A stretch of DNA of 64,000 nucleotides, taken from Bradyrhizobium glycinis (GTDB taxonomy: Bacteria > Pseudomonadota > Alphaproteobacteria > Rhizobiales > Xanthobacteraceae). Each line of letters opens with the position of its first letter. The stretch's first letter is position 1. The notes beneath the pieces are model-generated. The model was not told the DNA's origin and searched no databases. It saw nothing but the letters and a program-made list of their open reading frames with translations. The position numbers and the translations under genes were made by a program. The DNA is taken from the NCBI RefSeq assembly GCF_016031655.1, contig NZ_JACCHQ010000002.1, positions 248,001-312,000 of the forward strand, given 5' to 3'. Below are positions 35,967 to 45,800 of this stretch, piece after piece.

Positions 35967-37292
35967 TTGGCCAACTACAACATCTCGCGCCGCACGCTGC
36001 TCAAGGGCACCGCCGCGGCCGGCGCGCTCAGCCTGACCGGACTGCCGGCACGCGCCGAGGTCAACTGGAAGAAATACGCCGGGACCAAGCTGGAGGTTAT
36101 CCTCGCCAAGGGTCCGCGCGGCGACAACCTGCAAAAGAACATCAAGGAGTTCACCGAGCTCACCGGCATCCAGGTCGAGTCCGAGCAGATCCCTGAGCAG
36201 CAGCAGCGCCAGAAGGTCGTGATCGAGCTCACCTCGGGACGGCCGAGCTTCGACGTCGTGCATCTCAGCTATCATGTACAGAAGCGGCAGTTCGAGAAAG
36301 CCGGCTGGCTCGCCGACATCACGCCCTTCATGAAGGACCCGACGTTGACCGCGCCGGATCTCGTCGAAAGCGATTTCTCCGCCGCGGGCCTGCAATACGC
36401 CAAGAACGACAAGGGCCAGATGCTGTCGCTGCCCTGGTCGGTCGATTATTTCATCCTCTACTACAACAAGGAGCTGTTCGAGAAGAAGGGCGTCGCGGTC
36501 CCGAAGACGTTTGACGAGATGGTCGCGGCCGCCGAAAAGCTCACCGATGCCAAGGACGGTACCTACGGCTTCGTCGGACGCGGCCTGCGCAACGCCAACA
36601 TGACGTTGTGGACCAATTTCTTCCTCAACTATGGCGGCGAATTCCTGGACGCCAAGGGCAACATCCAGACCGACGGCCCGGAAGCGGTTGCGGCCACGAA
36701 GCTCTATCAGACGCTGTTGACCAGGGTCGCCCCGCCCGGCGTTGCCGGCTTCAACTGGATGGAGTCGATGGCCTCGTTCACCCAAGGCCGCTCCGCAATG
36801 TGGATCGACGGCGTCGGTTGGGCGCCGCCGCTGGAGGATCCGGCCGCCTCACGCGTGGTCGGCAAGGTCGGCTACACCGTCGTGCCGGCCGGACCGAAGG
36901 GGCAATATTCCGCGACCTATGGCGACGGCATCGGCATTGCTGCGGCGAGCAAGAACAAGGAAGCCGCCTATCTGCTTTGCCAATGGGTGGTCTCGAAGAA
37001 GCAGGGCGCGCGGCTGCTGCAGGCGGGCGGCGGCGTGCCGTTCCGCAACTCGGTCCTGAACGATCCCGAGATTCAAAGCGGCGTGAAGATGCCCAAGGAA
37101 TGGCTGCAATCGGTGATCGATTCCGCCAAGATCAACAAGCTCGGCCTGCCCGTCGTGATTCCGGTCGCCGAATTCCGCGACCTCGTCGGCGCGGCGCTCA
37201 CCTCGACACTGTCAGGCGCGGATCCCGCGACCGAGTTGAAGAAGGCGCACGAACAATATCGGCCAATCCTGGAGCGTAGCGAAAAGGCGTGA
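35967..37292 (+). CDS. ABC sugar transporter solute-binding protein
   Basis: The 441-residue periplasmic binding protein is of the sugar (MalE/UgpB-like, family 1) class. The Tat-type signal is ISRRTLLKGTAAAGALSL. Typical features are EFTELTGIQVESEQIPEQQ, DVVHLSYH and SLPWSVDYFILYYNKELFEKKG. The TTG at 35967 is chosen because a GGGAGG lies at right spacing; an ATG at 35943 has none. The stop overlaps the GTG of the first permease. The sugar is not identifiable by reading. Confidence 0.92.
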   Translation: MANYNISRRTLLKGTAAAGALSLTGLPARAEVNWKKYAGTKLEVILAKGPRGDNLQKNIKEFTELTGIQVESEQIPEQQQRQKVVIELTSGRPSFDVVHLSYHVQKRQFEKAGWLADITPFMKDPTLTAPDLVESDFSAAGLQYAKNDKGQMLSLPWSVDYFILYYNKELFEKKGVAVPKTFDEMVAAAEKLTDAKDGTYGFVGRGLRNANMTLWTNFFLNYGGEFLDAKGNIQTDGPEAVAATKLYQTLLTRVAPPGVAGFNWMESMASFTQGRSAMWIDGVGWAPPLEDPAASRVVGKVGYTVVPAGPKGQYSATYGDGIGIAAASKNKEAAYLLCQWVVSKKQGARLLQAGGGVPFRNSVLNDPEIQSGVKMPKEWLQSVIDSAKINKLGLPVVIPVAEFRDLVGAALTSTLSGADPATELKKAHEQYRPILERSEKA

Positions 37293-38227
37293 GTGCGTTG
37301 ACACAATCGACTCCGGCAGCGGCTTCGACCGAGGCCGCGCCGGAGAAGGAATTGCGGCCGCCGTCCTACTGGCCGTTCGTGGTGCCGGCGCTGGTCGTCG
37401 TGCTCGCCATCATCATCTTTCCGTGGGTCTTCACCATCTGGATGAGCCTGAACGAGTGGAAGATCGGCTCGCCCACCACCTTCGTCGGGTTCTCAAACTA
37501 TCTGCGACTGACCAGCGATCCGCGCTTTCTCGAGGCGGTCGGCCACACGCTGGTCTACACCGTGCTGTCGGTGGTGCTGCCGCTGATCCTCGGCACGCTC
37601 TCTGCCGTGGTGTTTCACCAGAACTTCGCCGGCCGTGGATTTCTGCGCGGCGTCTTCATCATGCCGATGATGGCGACACCGGTGGCGATCGCCCTGGTCT
37701 GGACCATGATGTTCCACCCGCAACTCGGTGTGCTCAATTACCTGCTGTCGCTGGTCGGGATTCCCGCGCAGCTCTGGGTCTTTCATCCCACGACCGTCAT
37801 TCCCTCGCTGGTGCTGGTCGAGACCTGGCAGTGGACGCCGCTGGTGATGCTGATCGTGCTCGGCGGTCTCGCCGCGATCCCGACCGAGCCCTATGAGAGC
37901 GCGCAGATCGACGGTGCCAGCTTCTGGCAGGTCTTCCGCTTCATCACCCTGCCGCTGATCATGCCGTTCCTGTTCATCGCCGGCATGATCCGCATGATCG
38001 ACGCGGTGAAGAGCTTCGACATCATCTTCGCGATCACCCAAGGCGGACCGGGCTCGGCATCGGAGACCATCAACATCTATCTCTACAGCGTCGCCTTCAC
38101 CTATTACGACCTCGGCTACGGTTCGGCGATTGCGGTCGTGTTCTTCCTGCTGATCGTCCTGCTTGCGGCGGTGATGCTCCACACCCGCCAGCGCATGCTG
38201 TGGACCGAGATCGCGAGCGGCGCATGA
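37289..38227 (+). CDS. Sugar ABC transporter permease (MalF/UgpA type)
   Basis: The 312-residue inner-membrane protein has six predicted helices after a 25-residue Ala/Glu/Pro-rich tail. The EAA loop that docks the ATPase is clear (EPYESAQIDGASFWQVFRFI) near 205. GTG starts inside the stop of the binding-protein gene, and its own stop overlaps the next permease start (ATGA), so the three are one operon. Confidence 0.93.
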   Translation: MSALTQSTPAAASTEAAPEKELRPPSYWPFVVPALVVVLAIIIFPWVFTIWMSLNEWKIGSPTTFVGFSNYLRLTSDPRFLEAVGHTLVYTVLSVVLPLILGTLSAVVFHQNFAGRGFLRGVFIMPMMATPVAIALVWTMMFHPQLGVLNYLLSLVGIPAQLWVFHPTTVIPSLVLVETWQWTPLVMLIVLGGLAAIPTEPYESAQIDGASFWQVFRFITLPLIMPFLFIAGMIRMIDAVKSFDIIFAITQGGPGSASETINIYLYSVAFTYYDLGYGSAIAVVFFLLIVLLAAVMLHTRQRMLWTEIASGA

Positions 38228-39048
38228 CATCCCGTCAGATCGTCGGCAGAATCGGCCTGTGGCTCTCCGTCTTCGTCATCGTGTCGCCGGCGATCCTGTT
38301 TTTCCTCTGGATGATCTCGCTGTCGCTCAAGTTCGAGGTCGACAATGCCGCCTACCCGCCGGTGTTCTTTCCGGATCGCATCGCCTGGAAGAACTATGCC
38401 GACGTGCTCGCCTCCAACCGCTTCCTGACCTATTTCACGAACAGCCTGATCGTCACCGGCAGCGCGACCGCACTAGCGCTGCTGGTCGGCGTCCCCGCCG
38501 GCTACGGCATCGCACGCATGGCCGCGCATAAATCCGCGATCGTCATCCTGATTGCCCGCATCACACCCGGCCTGTCCTATCTGATCCCGCTGTTCCTGCT
38601 GTTCCAGTGGCTCGGCCTTCTGGGCACGCTGGTGCCACAGATCATCATCCATCTCGTCGTCACCGTGCCGATCGTGATCTGGATCATGATCGGCTATTTC
38701 GAGACGACTCCGATGGAGCTGGAGGAAGCCGCCCTGATCGATGGTGCCGGCCGCTGGCAGGTGTTCCGCCACGTCGCGCTGCCGATTGCGAAGCCCGGCA
38801 TCGCGGTCGCCTTCATTCTCGCCGTGATCTTCTCCTGGAACAATTTTGTGTTCGGCATCGTGTTGGCCGGACGCGAGACCCGCACGCTGCCGGTTGCGGT
38901 CTACAACATGATCTCGTTCGACCAGCTGAGCTGGGGACCGCTGGCCGCCGCCGCGCTGATCGTGACCTTCCCGGTGCTGCTGCTGACGGTGCTGGCGCAG
39001 CGGCAGATCGTGGCCGGGCTGACGGCGGGGGCGGTGAAGGGCGGATGA
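38224..39048 (+). CDS. Sugar ABC transporter permease (MalG/UgpE type)
   Basis: The 274-residue permease starts at 38224 (ATGA overlap) with six hydrophobic segments and an EAA loop (ELEEAALIDGAGRWQVFRHV) at about 165. It pairs with the previous permease. No MalK-type ATPase gene follows: the next gene is a convergent permease. The complex must borrow an ATPase from elsewhere, which is common for MalK-like subunits. Confidence 0.93.
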   Translation: MTSRQIVGRIGLWLSVFVIVSPAILFFLWMISLSLKFEVDNAAYPPVFFPDRIAWKNYADVLASNRFLTYFTNSLIVTGSATALALLVGVPAGYGIARMAAHKSAIVILIARITPGLSYLIPLFLLFQWLGLLGTLVPQIIIHLVVTVPIVIWIMIGYFETTPMELEEAALIDGAGRWQVFRHVALPIAKPGIAVAFILAVIFSWNNFVFGIVLAGRETRTLPVAVYNMISFDQLSWGPLAAAALIVTFPVLLLTVLAQRQIVAGLTAGAVKGG

Positions 39049-39057
39049 AAAATGAAG

Positions 39058-39095
39058 CGGCCGGACGCCTGCTCACCGCCCGGCCGTTCTTGTTG
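39058..39095 (+). terminator. Hairpin between convergent transporter genes
   Basis: A 7-bp stem CGGCCGG / CCGGCCG (39058-39064 and 39080-39086) is followed by TTCTTGTTG on the plus strand. It lies right after the sugar permease stop and before the convergent NCS2-like permease stop. Confidence 0.65.
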
Positions 39096-39105
39096 CGATT
39101 TCACC

Positions 39106-40773
39106 CTACTCCGCCGGTGCGGCCGACATCTCCGGATGCGCGGCGTTGTGTTCGGCGGCGCCGAGCTTGCTCGCCGCGAACAGGCCGGCTGCCATCACGG
39201 CATAGGCGAGCGCCACTGCCGGGGTGACGCCGAAGCCGCCGCCGATGCCGACGGCTTCGCCGTGCATGAAGCCGAAATAGGTCAGCACTGCCCCGACCAA
39301 CGCAAAGGCGGACGCCTTCTCGAAATCGCGTTCGATGATGAAGACGCCGATGGCGCCGAGGATGAGGCCGCCGAGGATGGCGCCGCCGCCCATCACTTCA
39401 AGTCCGTGATAGAACACGCCCTGCTGCGGCAGCGCGGCGATCGCGGCCGCCTTCACTGCATCAGCCTTGTCGGCCGCCAAACCACCAATTGTTGCCGCTG
39501 CGGTTATGGTGGAGCCGAGCATCGTGTCGATCTGGAGCTTGGCCCAGGCCGCCAGATGCGGCGTCAGCGCCAGCACGATCGCGGGAGCATGCTTGACCGG
39601 CGTGGTCTGGAACGCCTGCGCGCCGATCAGCATGCCGATATAGAGCAGGATCGGCGAGATCGCGACAACTGGCACGAGCGCCAGCAGCACCGAGATGATG
39701 CCGAACCAGGACAGCACAACCACCATGATGCCGGTCGCAGCCGAATAACCGATCCGTCCGCCCATCGCCTTCCAGCCGGGATGACCGATATAGACGGCGT
39801 TGATGAAGGGATTGCCCATCAGGCAGCCGATCAGGCTGACGACGCCGTCGGCGGTGAGCACCCGCGTTGTCGGATAGTCGTCGCCGGCCGCTTCCGCGCT
39901 CTCGACATTGTCCATGGCCTCGACGAGGTCGTAGATGCCGAACGGAATGGCGGTGACGAGGATGATGCCGAGGAATTCAAAGCCGGAGAAGACGTAGCCA
40001 AACGCCGGGATCGGCACCGAGAAGCCGAAATTGGCAAAGGCCGCGCCGACACCCGCGACGCTCAGGCCGCCGAGGCCGAGCCCGAACAGGTTCGAGCCCC
40101 AGGCGATGATCATGCCGGCCGCGATCGCGACGAGGCCTGCGGGAATGCCGCGCCAGTATTTCACGCCGCCGAACCAGCTCACCAGGATGATGGCGAAGCA
40201 GACGAGACCGATCTGCGGCGTCATGTACATTTCGAGCGCCGGCCGCATCGAGATGAAGGTGACGGAGACGCCCGCGAGCGTGCCGAGCAGCGCCGCGCGC
40301 GGCGTGATGTTGCGGATGAACGGCGCGATGAAGCCGCCGATCATCAGGATGAAGCTCTGGAAGAATACCCAGACGAGACCCGCCGACCAACCCTTGAGCG
40401 GATCGCCGGTCTTGAGGGTGATCGGCAGCATGATCACGAAGGTGACGATGAACATGTGCGGCACGCTGACGCCCGACGGCAGCGCGCAGACGTCGTTGCG
40501 GCCGGTCTTCTGGGCGAGACGGTAGGCGAGATAGGCGTAATAGAAGGTGGACAGGCACATCATCAGCCCCAGTGCGGGCAGGATGCGGCCGAACACGAGA
40601 CTGTCGGGCATCTTCAGCACGAAGCGCAGCAGACCCGTGAGCACCAGCATGTTGACGAGGATGTTGGTGCCGAAGCCGAAAAACGCGTTCCAGTCGCCCG
40701 ATGTCCATAGCGCCGGCTTGAACCCGGACTTGTTCAGATCAGAACTGCCGGCCGCCCCCGTCAATGTGCTCAT
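39106..40773 (-). CDS. NCS2-like membrane permease
   Basis: This 555-residue inner-membrane protein has about 13-14 hydrophobic segments and belongs to the broad xanthine/uracil permease superfamily. The N-terminal FGFGTNILVNMLVLTGLLRFV stretch and the FEFLGIILVTAIPFGIYDLVEAMDNVESAEA region support it. It is larger than classical uracil permeases and the substrate is uncertain. It starts 10 bp after the cysteine-hydrolase gene and the two probably form an operon that takes up and hydrolyses a nitrogenous compound such as a ureide, purine or pyrimidine product. That pathway is inferred. Confidence 0.82.
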   Translation of the reverse strand: MSTLTGAAGSSDLNKSGFKPALWTSGDWNAFFGFGTNILVNMLVLTGLLRFVLKMPDSLVFGRILPALGLMMCLSTFYYAYLAYRLAQKTGRNDVCALPSGVSVPHMFIVTFVIMLPITLKTGDPLKGWSAGLVWVFFQSFILMIGGFIAPFIRNITPRAALLGTLAGVSVTFISMRPALEMYMTPQIGLVCFAIILVSWFGGVKYWRGIPAGLVAIAAGMIIAWGSNLFGLGLGGLSVAGVGAAFANFGFSVPIPAFGYVFSGFEFLGIILVTAIPFGIYDLVEAMDNVESAEAAGDDYPTTRVLTADGVVSLIGCLMGNPFINAVYIGHPGWKAMGGRIGYSAATGIMVVVLSWFGIISVLLALVPVVAISPILLYIGMLIGAQAFQTTPVKHAPAIVLALTPHLAAWAKLQIDTMLGSTITAAATIGGLAADKADAVKAAAIAALPQQGVFYHGLEVMGGGAILGGLILGAIGVFIIERDFEKASAFALVGAVLTYFGFMHGEAVGIGGGFGVTPAVALAYAVMAAGLFAASKLGAAEHNAAHPEMSAAPAE

Positions 40774-40783
40774 GATAATACCC

Positions 40784-41482
40784 CTATGTGGTCGAAACCT
40801 TCATCGCCTCCAGAACTGCGGCTGAATCCGCGACCCAGCCGAAGATGCCGCCCTGGGCCTTGATCATCTTCAGGCCCATCTCGTGAAACTCGGGGAAGTA
40901 GGACGCGCAGCCGTCGGCGATGACGACGCAGCGATAGCCGCGGTCGTTGGCTTCGCGCACGGTGGTGTTGACGCACACCTCAGTGGTGACGCCGCACACG
41001 AGCAAATTCTCGATGCCGTATTTCTCCAGGACCTCGCCGAGCTCGGTGGCGTAGAACGCCCCCTTGCCGGGCTTGTCGATCACGATTTCGCTGTCGAGCG
41101 GATAGAGCTCGGGAATGATGTCGTGGCCGGCCTCGCCGCGAATGAGGATGCGCCCCATCGGACCGGGATCGCCGATGCGAAGACTCGGCGCGCCGCGCTC
41201 CACCTTCGCCGGCGGCGCGTCCGAGAGATCGGGCAGATGCCCCTCGCGCGTGTGAATGACCAGCATGCCGGTCTCGCGCGCCGCCGTCAGCACCGCACCG
41301 ATCGGCTTCACCGCGCGCGCGAGCTGGCTGACGTCGTTGCCCAGCGTCTCGCCGAAGCCGCCGGGCTCCATGAAATCCCGCTGCATGTCGATGATGAGAA
41401 GCGCGGTGGCGGGCCAGTCGAGCGTTATCGGCTCGGGCTCGGCGCTGACGACGCCCTTGGTCGGCTTGGCTGAGTTCAACAT
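40784..41482 (-). CDS. Isochorismatase-like cysteine hydrolase (biuret-hydrolase-like)
   Basis: The 232-residue cytoplasmic enzyme has the triad of the family: Asp in [12 protein letters not shown], Lys in [11 protein letters not shown] and Cys in [12 protein letters not shown] (with the cis-peptide VTTEV). The [10 protein letters not shown] and [13 protein letters not shown] stretches match rhizobial biuret amidohydrolase-type proteins. It probably cleaves an amide, ureide or carbamate. Together with the permease behind it this suggests use of a nitrogen compound. A GntR-like palindrome lies about 50 bp upstream of its start. Confidence 0.9.
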   Translation of the reverse strand: MLNSAKPTKGVVSAEPEPITLDWPATALLIIDMQRDFMEPGGFGETLGNDVSQLARAVKPIGAVLTAARETGMLVIHTREGHLPDLSDAPPAKVERGAPSLRIGDPGPMGRILIRGEAGHDIIPELYPLDSEIVIDKPGKGAFYATELGEVLEKYGIENLLVCGVTTEVCVNTTVREANDRGYRCVVIADGCASYFPEFHEMGLKMIKAQGGIFGWVADSAAVLEAMKVSTT

Positions 41483-41532
41483 GACGGCCCCGCGAGAACT
41501 CTCCTGGCCGGGAGTTCTGCAAGCGCCGTGCC

Positions 41533-41544
41533 ATTGTGTACAAT
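41533..41544. promoter_or_regulatory. GntR/FadR-type operator candidate
   Basis: ATTGTGTACAAT is a perfect 12-bp palindrome that fits the TTGT-N2-ACAA pattern of GntR (FadR/FCD) operators. It lies 51 bp upstream of the cysteine-hydrolase start, where a repressor would block the promoter. No GntR gene is in the window. An imperfect dyad AGAACTC / GAGTTCT lies between it and the start (41495-41518). Confidence 0.5.
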
Positions 41545-41699
41545 TGCGATGGCGCGCGATCGGCGAGGGAATCCTTCGTCTGGTCAGAAGGTTACGCCGG
41601 CGATCGGCGTCTGCTCATTCCCTGTGCGACGGCTTTGCGACATGCATCTGCCCAAGGGATGAGCGGGCTCCGCCGTCATTCCGGGAGAAGGAGCGAGCG

Positions 41700-42641
41700 C
41701 TACGACGCCGCCCCATACAGCCGCCGATGCTCTTTTTCATACGGGGCGTAAGACTCCTTCAGCGTTGCCGCGTTGAGCAGCATCGTTGCGACTATCGCGC
41801 CCGCTTTGTCGAACACGCGCGTCTTGATCCAGGCGCTTTCGGTGCGGCGGCTGCCCGAGAGCGCGACCACTTCACGCTCGACCTCATACTCCTCATCCAC
41901 GAAGAGCGGACCCTTCAGCAAGCGGATCTCCTGATCGGCGAACAGGCCGACGGCGGGGCCCTTGGTCGGCAATGGATCGTCTTTGGAGCGGTACTGGAAC
42001 AGCACGCTCAGCATCTCCATCGGGATGATGGGCCTGCCCCACGGATTATCAGCACCCGAATAGTACGGCGAGTTCTCGGTGATGACGGCGAGCTTCTGCC
42101 GTAGCGAGAACGGATAGAGGTCGCCCATGTTCTGGTCGAAGGCCATGCGCACCGATTGCCGCTTGCCGGTCACACCGACCTTCACGTCGCGAAGGATCAC
42201 CGGGTCGGCGAGCGGCTTAAGCTCACGCAGACGCAGATCAAGGGCCGTGGGGCTGTCGACGATGGAAGCCGTGCCGCGCAACACCTCGGTGCCGTCCCGC
42301 TTCACCATTTGAATTTGACACTCCGGTTGCTCACCCGAAGAAGCCATCAGGATCGCCTGTACCTCTTCACCCTCGTAGCAGACGCTACGATAGTGGGCAG
42401 AGAGGCAACCTCTTTCGAACCAGACCTGTCCCCATTGCCGCTCGCAAAGCGGGGCAAACTGGCTGAAATGCGTCGGGCCTTCGATAGTGCCGCCCTTGAA
42501 GCCGAGCTTCTGCGCGGTGGCGTCGTCATGGATCGAGGCGTGCGCGTCGTAGGTCTGCGCCTGCAGCATCTGTCGCGGCCGGCGCCACGGCCCGACCAAG
42601 GCGCCTCCGGTTTGAGTGATCTCGGTCTCGAACGCCGTCAT
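41700..42641 (-). CDS. MaoC-like hotdog-fold protein
   Basis: The 313-residue protein looks like a double-hotdog of the MaoC/FAS1-like dehydratase type. The N-terminal part has the family's THFSQFAPL and GTIEGP features around the region ASIHDDATAQKLGFKGG. A second half (about 150-300) has no clear motif. Such proteins hydrate or dehydrate acyl-CoA or acyl-ACP thioesters. The ATG at 42641 has GAGGA upstream at ideal spacing. It is divergent from the indolepyruvate oxidoreductase gene, so both could serve a common organic-acid route, but that is inferred. Confidence 0.7.
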   Translation of the reverse strand: MTAFETEITQTGGALVGPWRRPRQMLQAQTYDAHASIHDDATAQKLGFKGGTIEGPTHFSQFAPLCERQWGQVWFERGCLSAHYRSVCYEGEEVQAILMASSGEQPECQIQMVKRDGTEVLRGTASIVDSPTALDLRLRELKPLADPVILRDVKVGVTGKRQSVRMAFDQNMGDLYPFSLRQKLAVITENSPYYSGADNPWGRPIIPMEMLSVLFQYRSKDDPLPTKGPAVGLFADQEIRLLKGPLFVDEEYEVEREVVALSGSRRTESAWIKTRVFDKAGAIVATMLLNAATLKESYAPYEKEHRRLYGAAS

Positions 42642-42806
42642 GTTTTCCTCCGCGTGCAAGCCATGACTAGCAGGAGCGCCACGGATGCGGCCAGCGATAT
42701 TGACTTCGCCAACGCATACTTTTGACTGTCACAATCCGCTTCGCGCAGCCCTACTCCCTCCCGCAGCGCAAACCTCAACGCCGACCAAGAGACGAGGACT
42801 TCCGAA

Positions 42807-45800
42807 ATGACGCTGTTGCAGGTCGAGCTGGACGACAAATACCGGCTCGAATCGAAGCAGATCTTCCTGTCCGGCACGCAGGCCCTGGTCCGCCTGCCTA
42901 TGTTGCAGCGCGAACGCGACCGGCTCCAGGGCCTCAACACCGGCGGCTTCATCTCGGGCTATCGCGGTTCCCCGCTCGGCATGTACGACCACGCGTTGTG
43001 GCGCGCGAAGTCGCACCTTCAGCAGCACGACATCGCTTTCGTCCCCGGTCTGAACGAGGATCTGGCCGCAACCGCCGTCTGGGGTAGCCAGCAGGTCGGC
43101 CTGTTTCCCGGCGCCAAGGTCGATGGCGTGTTCGGCATCTGGTACGGCAAGGGCCCGGGCGTCGACCGCTCGGTCGATGCGCTCAAGCATGCCAATGCCG
43201 CCGGCACCTCGCGCAACGGCGGCGTGCTGGCGCTCGCCGGCGATGACCATGGCTGCCAGTCCTCGACCCTGGCGCATCAGAGCGAGCAGGTGTTCGCGGC
43301 GGCACTGATTCCCGTGATCAATCCTGCCACGCTCCAGGACTATCTCGACCTCGGCCTCTACGGTTTCGCGCTGTCGCGCTTCTCCGGCTGCTGGGTCGGC
43401 TTCAAGGCGATCAGCGAAACCGTCGAGAGCTCGGCCTCGATCTATAGCGACCCCGAACGCATCAAGATCGTGGTGCCCGATGATTTCGAGATGCCGCCCG
43501 GTGGCCTCAACATCCGCTGGCCCGATCCGCCGCTGGAGGCGGAGAAGCGCCTGTTCGGGCCGAAGATGGCCGCCGTGCAGGCGTTCGCCCGCGCCAACCG
43601 GCTCGACCGCATCGTGCTCGATTCCAAGCCCGCGCGGCTCGGCATCGTCGCGACCGGCAAGGCCTATCTCGATCTGCGCCAGGCGCTGGCCGACCTCGGC
43701 ATCACCGACAAGGACGCGCAAGATCTGGGCTTGCGCATCTACAAGGTCGCCCTGACCTGGCCGCTGGAGGAAAGCGGTGCCAAACGTTTCGCCGAAGGCC
43801 TTCAGGACGTGCTGGTGGTCGAGGAGAAGCGCGGCTTCATCGAAGACCAGTTGATGCGCATCCTCTACAACATCGATGCGTCGCGGCGTCCGACTGTGAC
43901 AGGCAAGCGCGACGAGCGCGGCGCACCGCTGTTGCCGAGCGAGGGCGAGCTGACGCCGACCATCGTCGCTGGCGCGCTGGTGGCGCGCTTGCGCAAGCTC
44001 GGCCATCACAGCCCGGTGCTGGAGCAGCGCCTCGCCCGGCTCGAGGCCTTCGACGACCCAGTCACGACGAGCACGCAGATCAAGCTGGCGCGCACGCCGT
44101 TCTTCTGCTCGGGCTGCCCGCACAACACCTCGACGCGCGTGCCCGAGGGCAGCCGCGCCATGGCCGGCATCGGCTGCCACGGCATGGCCCTGAGCATGCC
44201 GACCCGCCGTACGGATTTGATCTCGCATATGGGCGCCGAGGGCGTGAACTGGATCGGCCAGTCGCCCTTCACGACCGAGAATCACATCTTCCAGAATCTC
44301 GGCGACGGCACCTACACGCATTCCGGCCTGCTGGCGCTGCGCGCCGCCTCCGCCGCCGGCATCAACATCACCTACAAGATCCTCTACAACGACGCCGTTG
44401 CCATGACCGGCGGCCAGCCGGCCGAAGGCGCCTTCAACGTCGCGCAAATCGCCCATCAGGTCTGGGCCGAAGGCGTCAAGCGGCTCGCGATCGTCTCGGA
44501 CGATCCGAGCAAATACCCGGAAGGCAATTATTTCCCGCAGGGCGCGACGATCCATCACCGCCGCGAGCTCGATGCCGTGCAGCGCGAGCTGCGCGACATC
44601 AAGGGCCTCACGGTCATCATCTACGATCAGACCTGCGCCGCCGAGAAGCGCCGCCGCCGCAAGCGTGGGCTCTATCCGGATCCGGCCAAGCGCGCCTTCA
44701 TCAACGAGCTGGTCTGCGAAGGCTGCGGCGATTGCTCGCAGGCCTCGAATTGCGTCTCGGTGCAGCCGCTGGAGACTGAGTTCGGCCGCAAGCGCCAGAT
44801 CGACCAGTCGAACTGCAACAAGGACTTTTCCTGCGTCGAGGGGTTTTGCCCGAGCTTCGTGACCGTCCATGGCGGCACGCTGAAGCGGATGAAAACCTCG
44901 GCTGTGGATTCCGGGCAATTGTTCGCCGATTTGCCGCGGCCTCCCGCGCGTGAGCTCGAGGGCCCCTACAACATCCTCGTCACCGGCATCGGTGGCACCG
45001 GCGTCATCACCATCGGGGCCCTGCTCGGCATGGCCGCCCATGTCGATGGCCGCGGCTGCTCGGCGCTCGACTTCACCGGCTTGTCGCAGAAGAACGGCGC
45101 GGTGATGAGCCATGTCCGCATCGCGCCGAAGCCGGAAGACATCTCCGCGGTCCGCATCACCACGGGAGGTGCCGACGTCATCCTCGGCTGCGACATGATC
45201 GTCTCGGCGGGTCCGACGGCGCTGAGCCGCGCCGAGCGCGGCGTGACGAAGGCCTATATCAATGCCGATCTGCAGCCGACCGCGAGCTTCGTGCAAAACC
45301 CCGATCTCGATTTCGAGATGGGAGCGATGCAGACCGTGCTCCGCGACGCCATCGGCGACAACAACCTCGACATCATCGATGCCACCGGCATTGCCGCGGC
45401 CCTGATGGGCGATTCCATCGCGACCAATCCCTTCATGCTCGGCTTTGCCTTCCAGAAGGGCGCGATCCCGCTGTCGCTGGAGGCCCTGCTCCGCGCCATC
45501 GAGATCAACGGCGCTGCGATCGAGATGAACAAGCTCGCCTTCACCTGGGGCCGGCTCGCTGCTCACGACATGTCGCGCGTGCGCAGCGTGCTCCAGTTCA
45601 AGGCGAGAGCGTCCGCGCCGGCGAAATCGCTCGACGACATCATCGCGACCCGCGCGGAGTTTTTGACCTTCTATCAGAATAAGGCCTACGCCGACCGTTA
45701 CCTCGCAGCCGTCGCGAAGGTGCGCAAGGCGGAGAGCGCGGCTTCGCCGAGGTCAACCGAGCTCACCGAAGCGGTCGCAAAGAACCTGTTCAAGCTGATG

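Noticed and set aside
42729..45566. A 945-codon minus-strand open frame opposite the indolepyruvate oxidoreductase
   Set aside because: The plus strand gives a full 1158-residue enzyme with all motifs. The antisense frame has an unnatural composition and no ribosome site.
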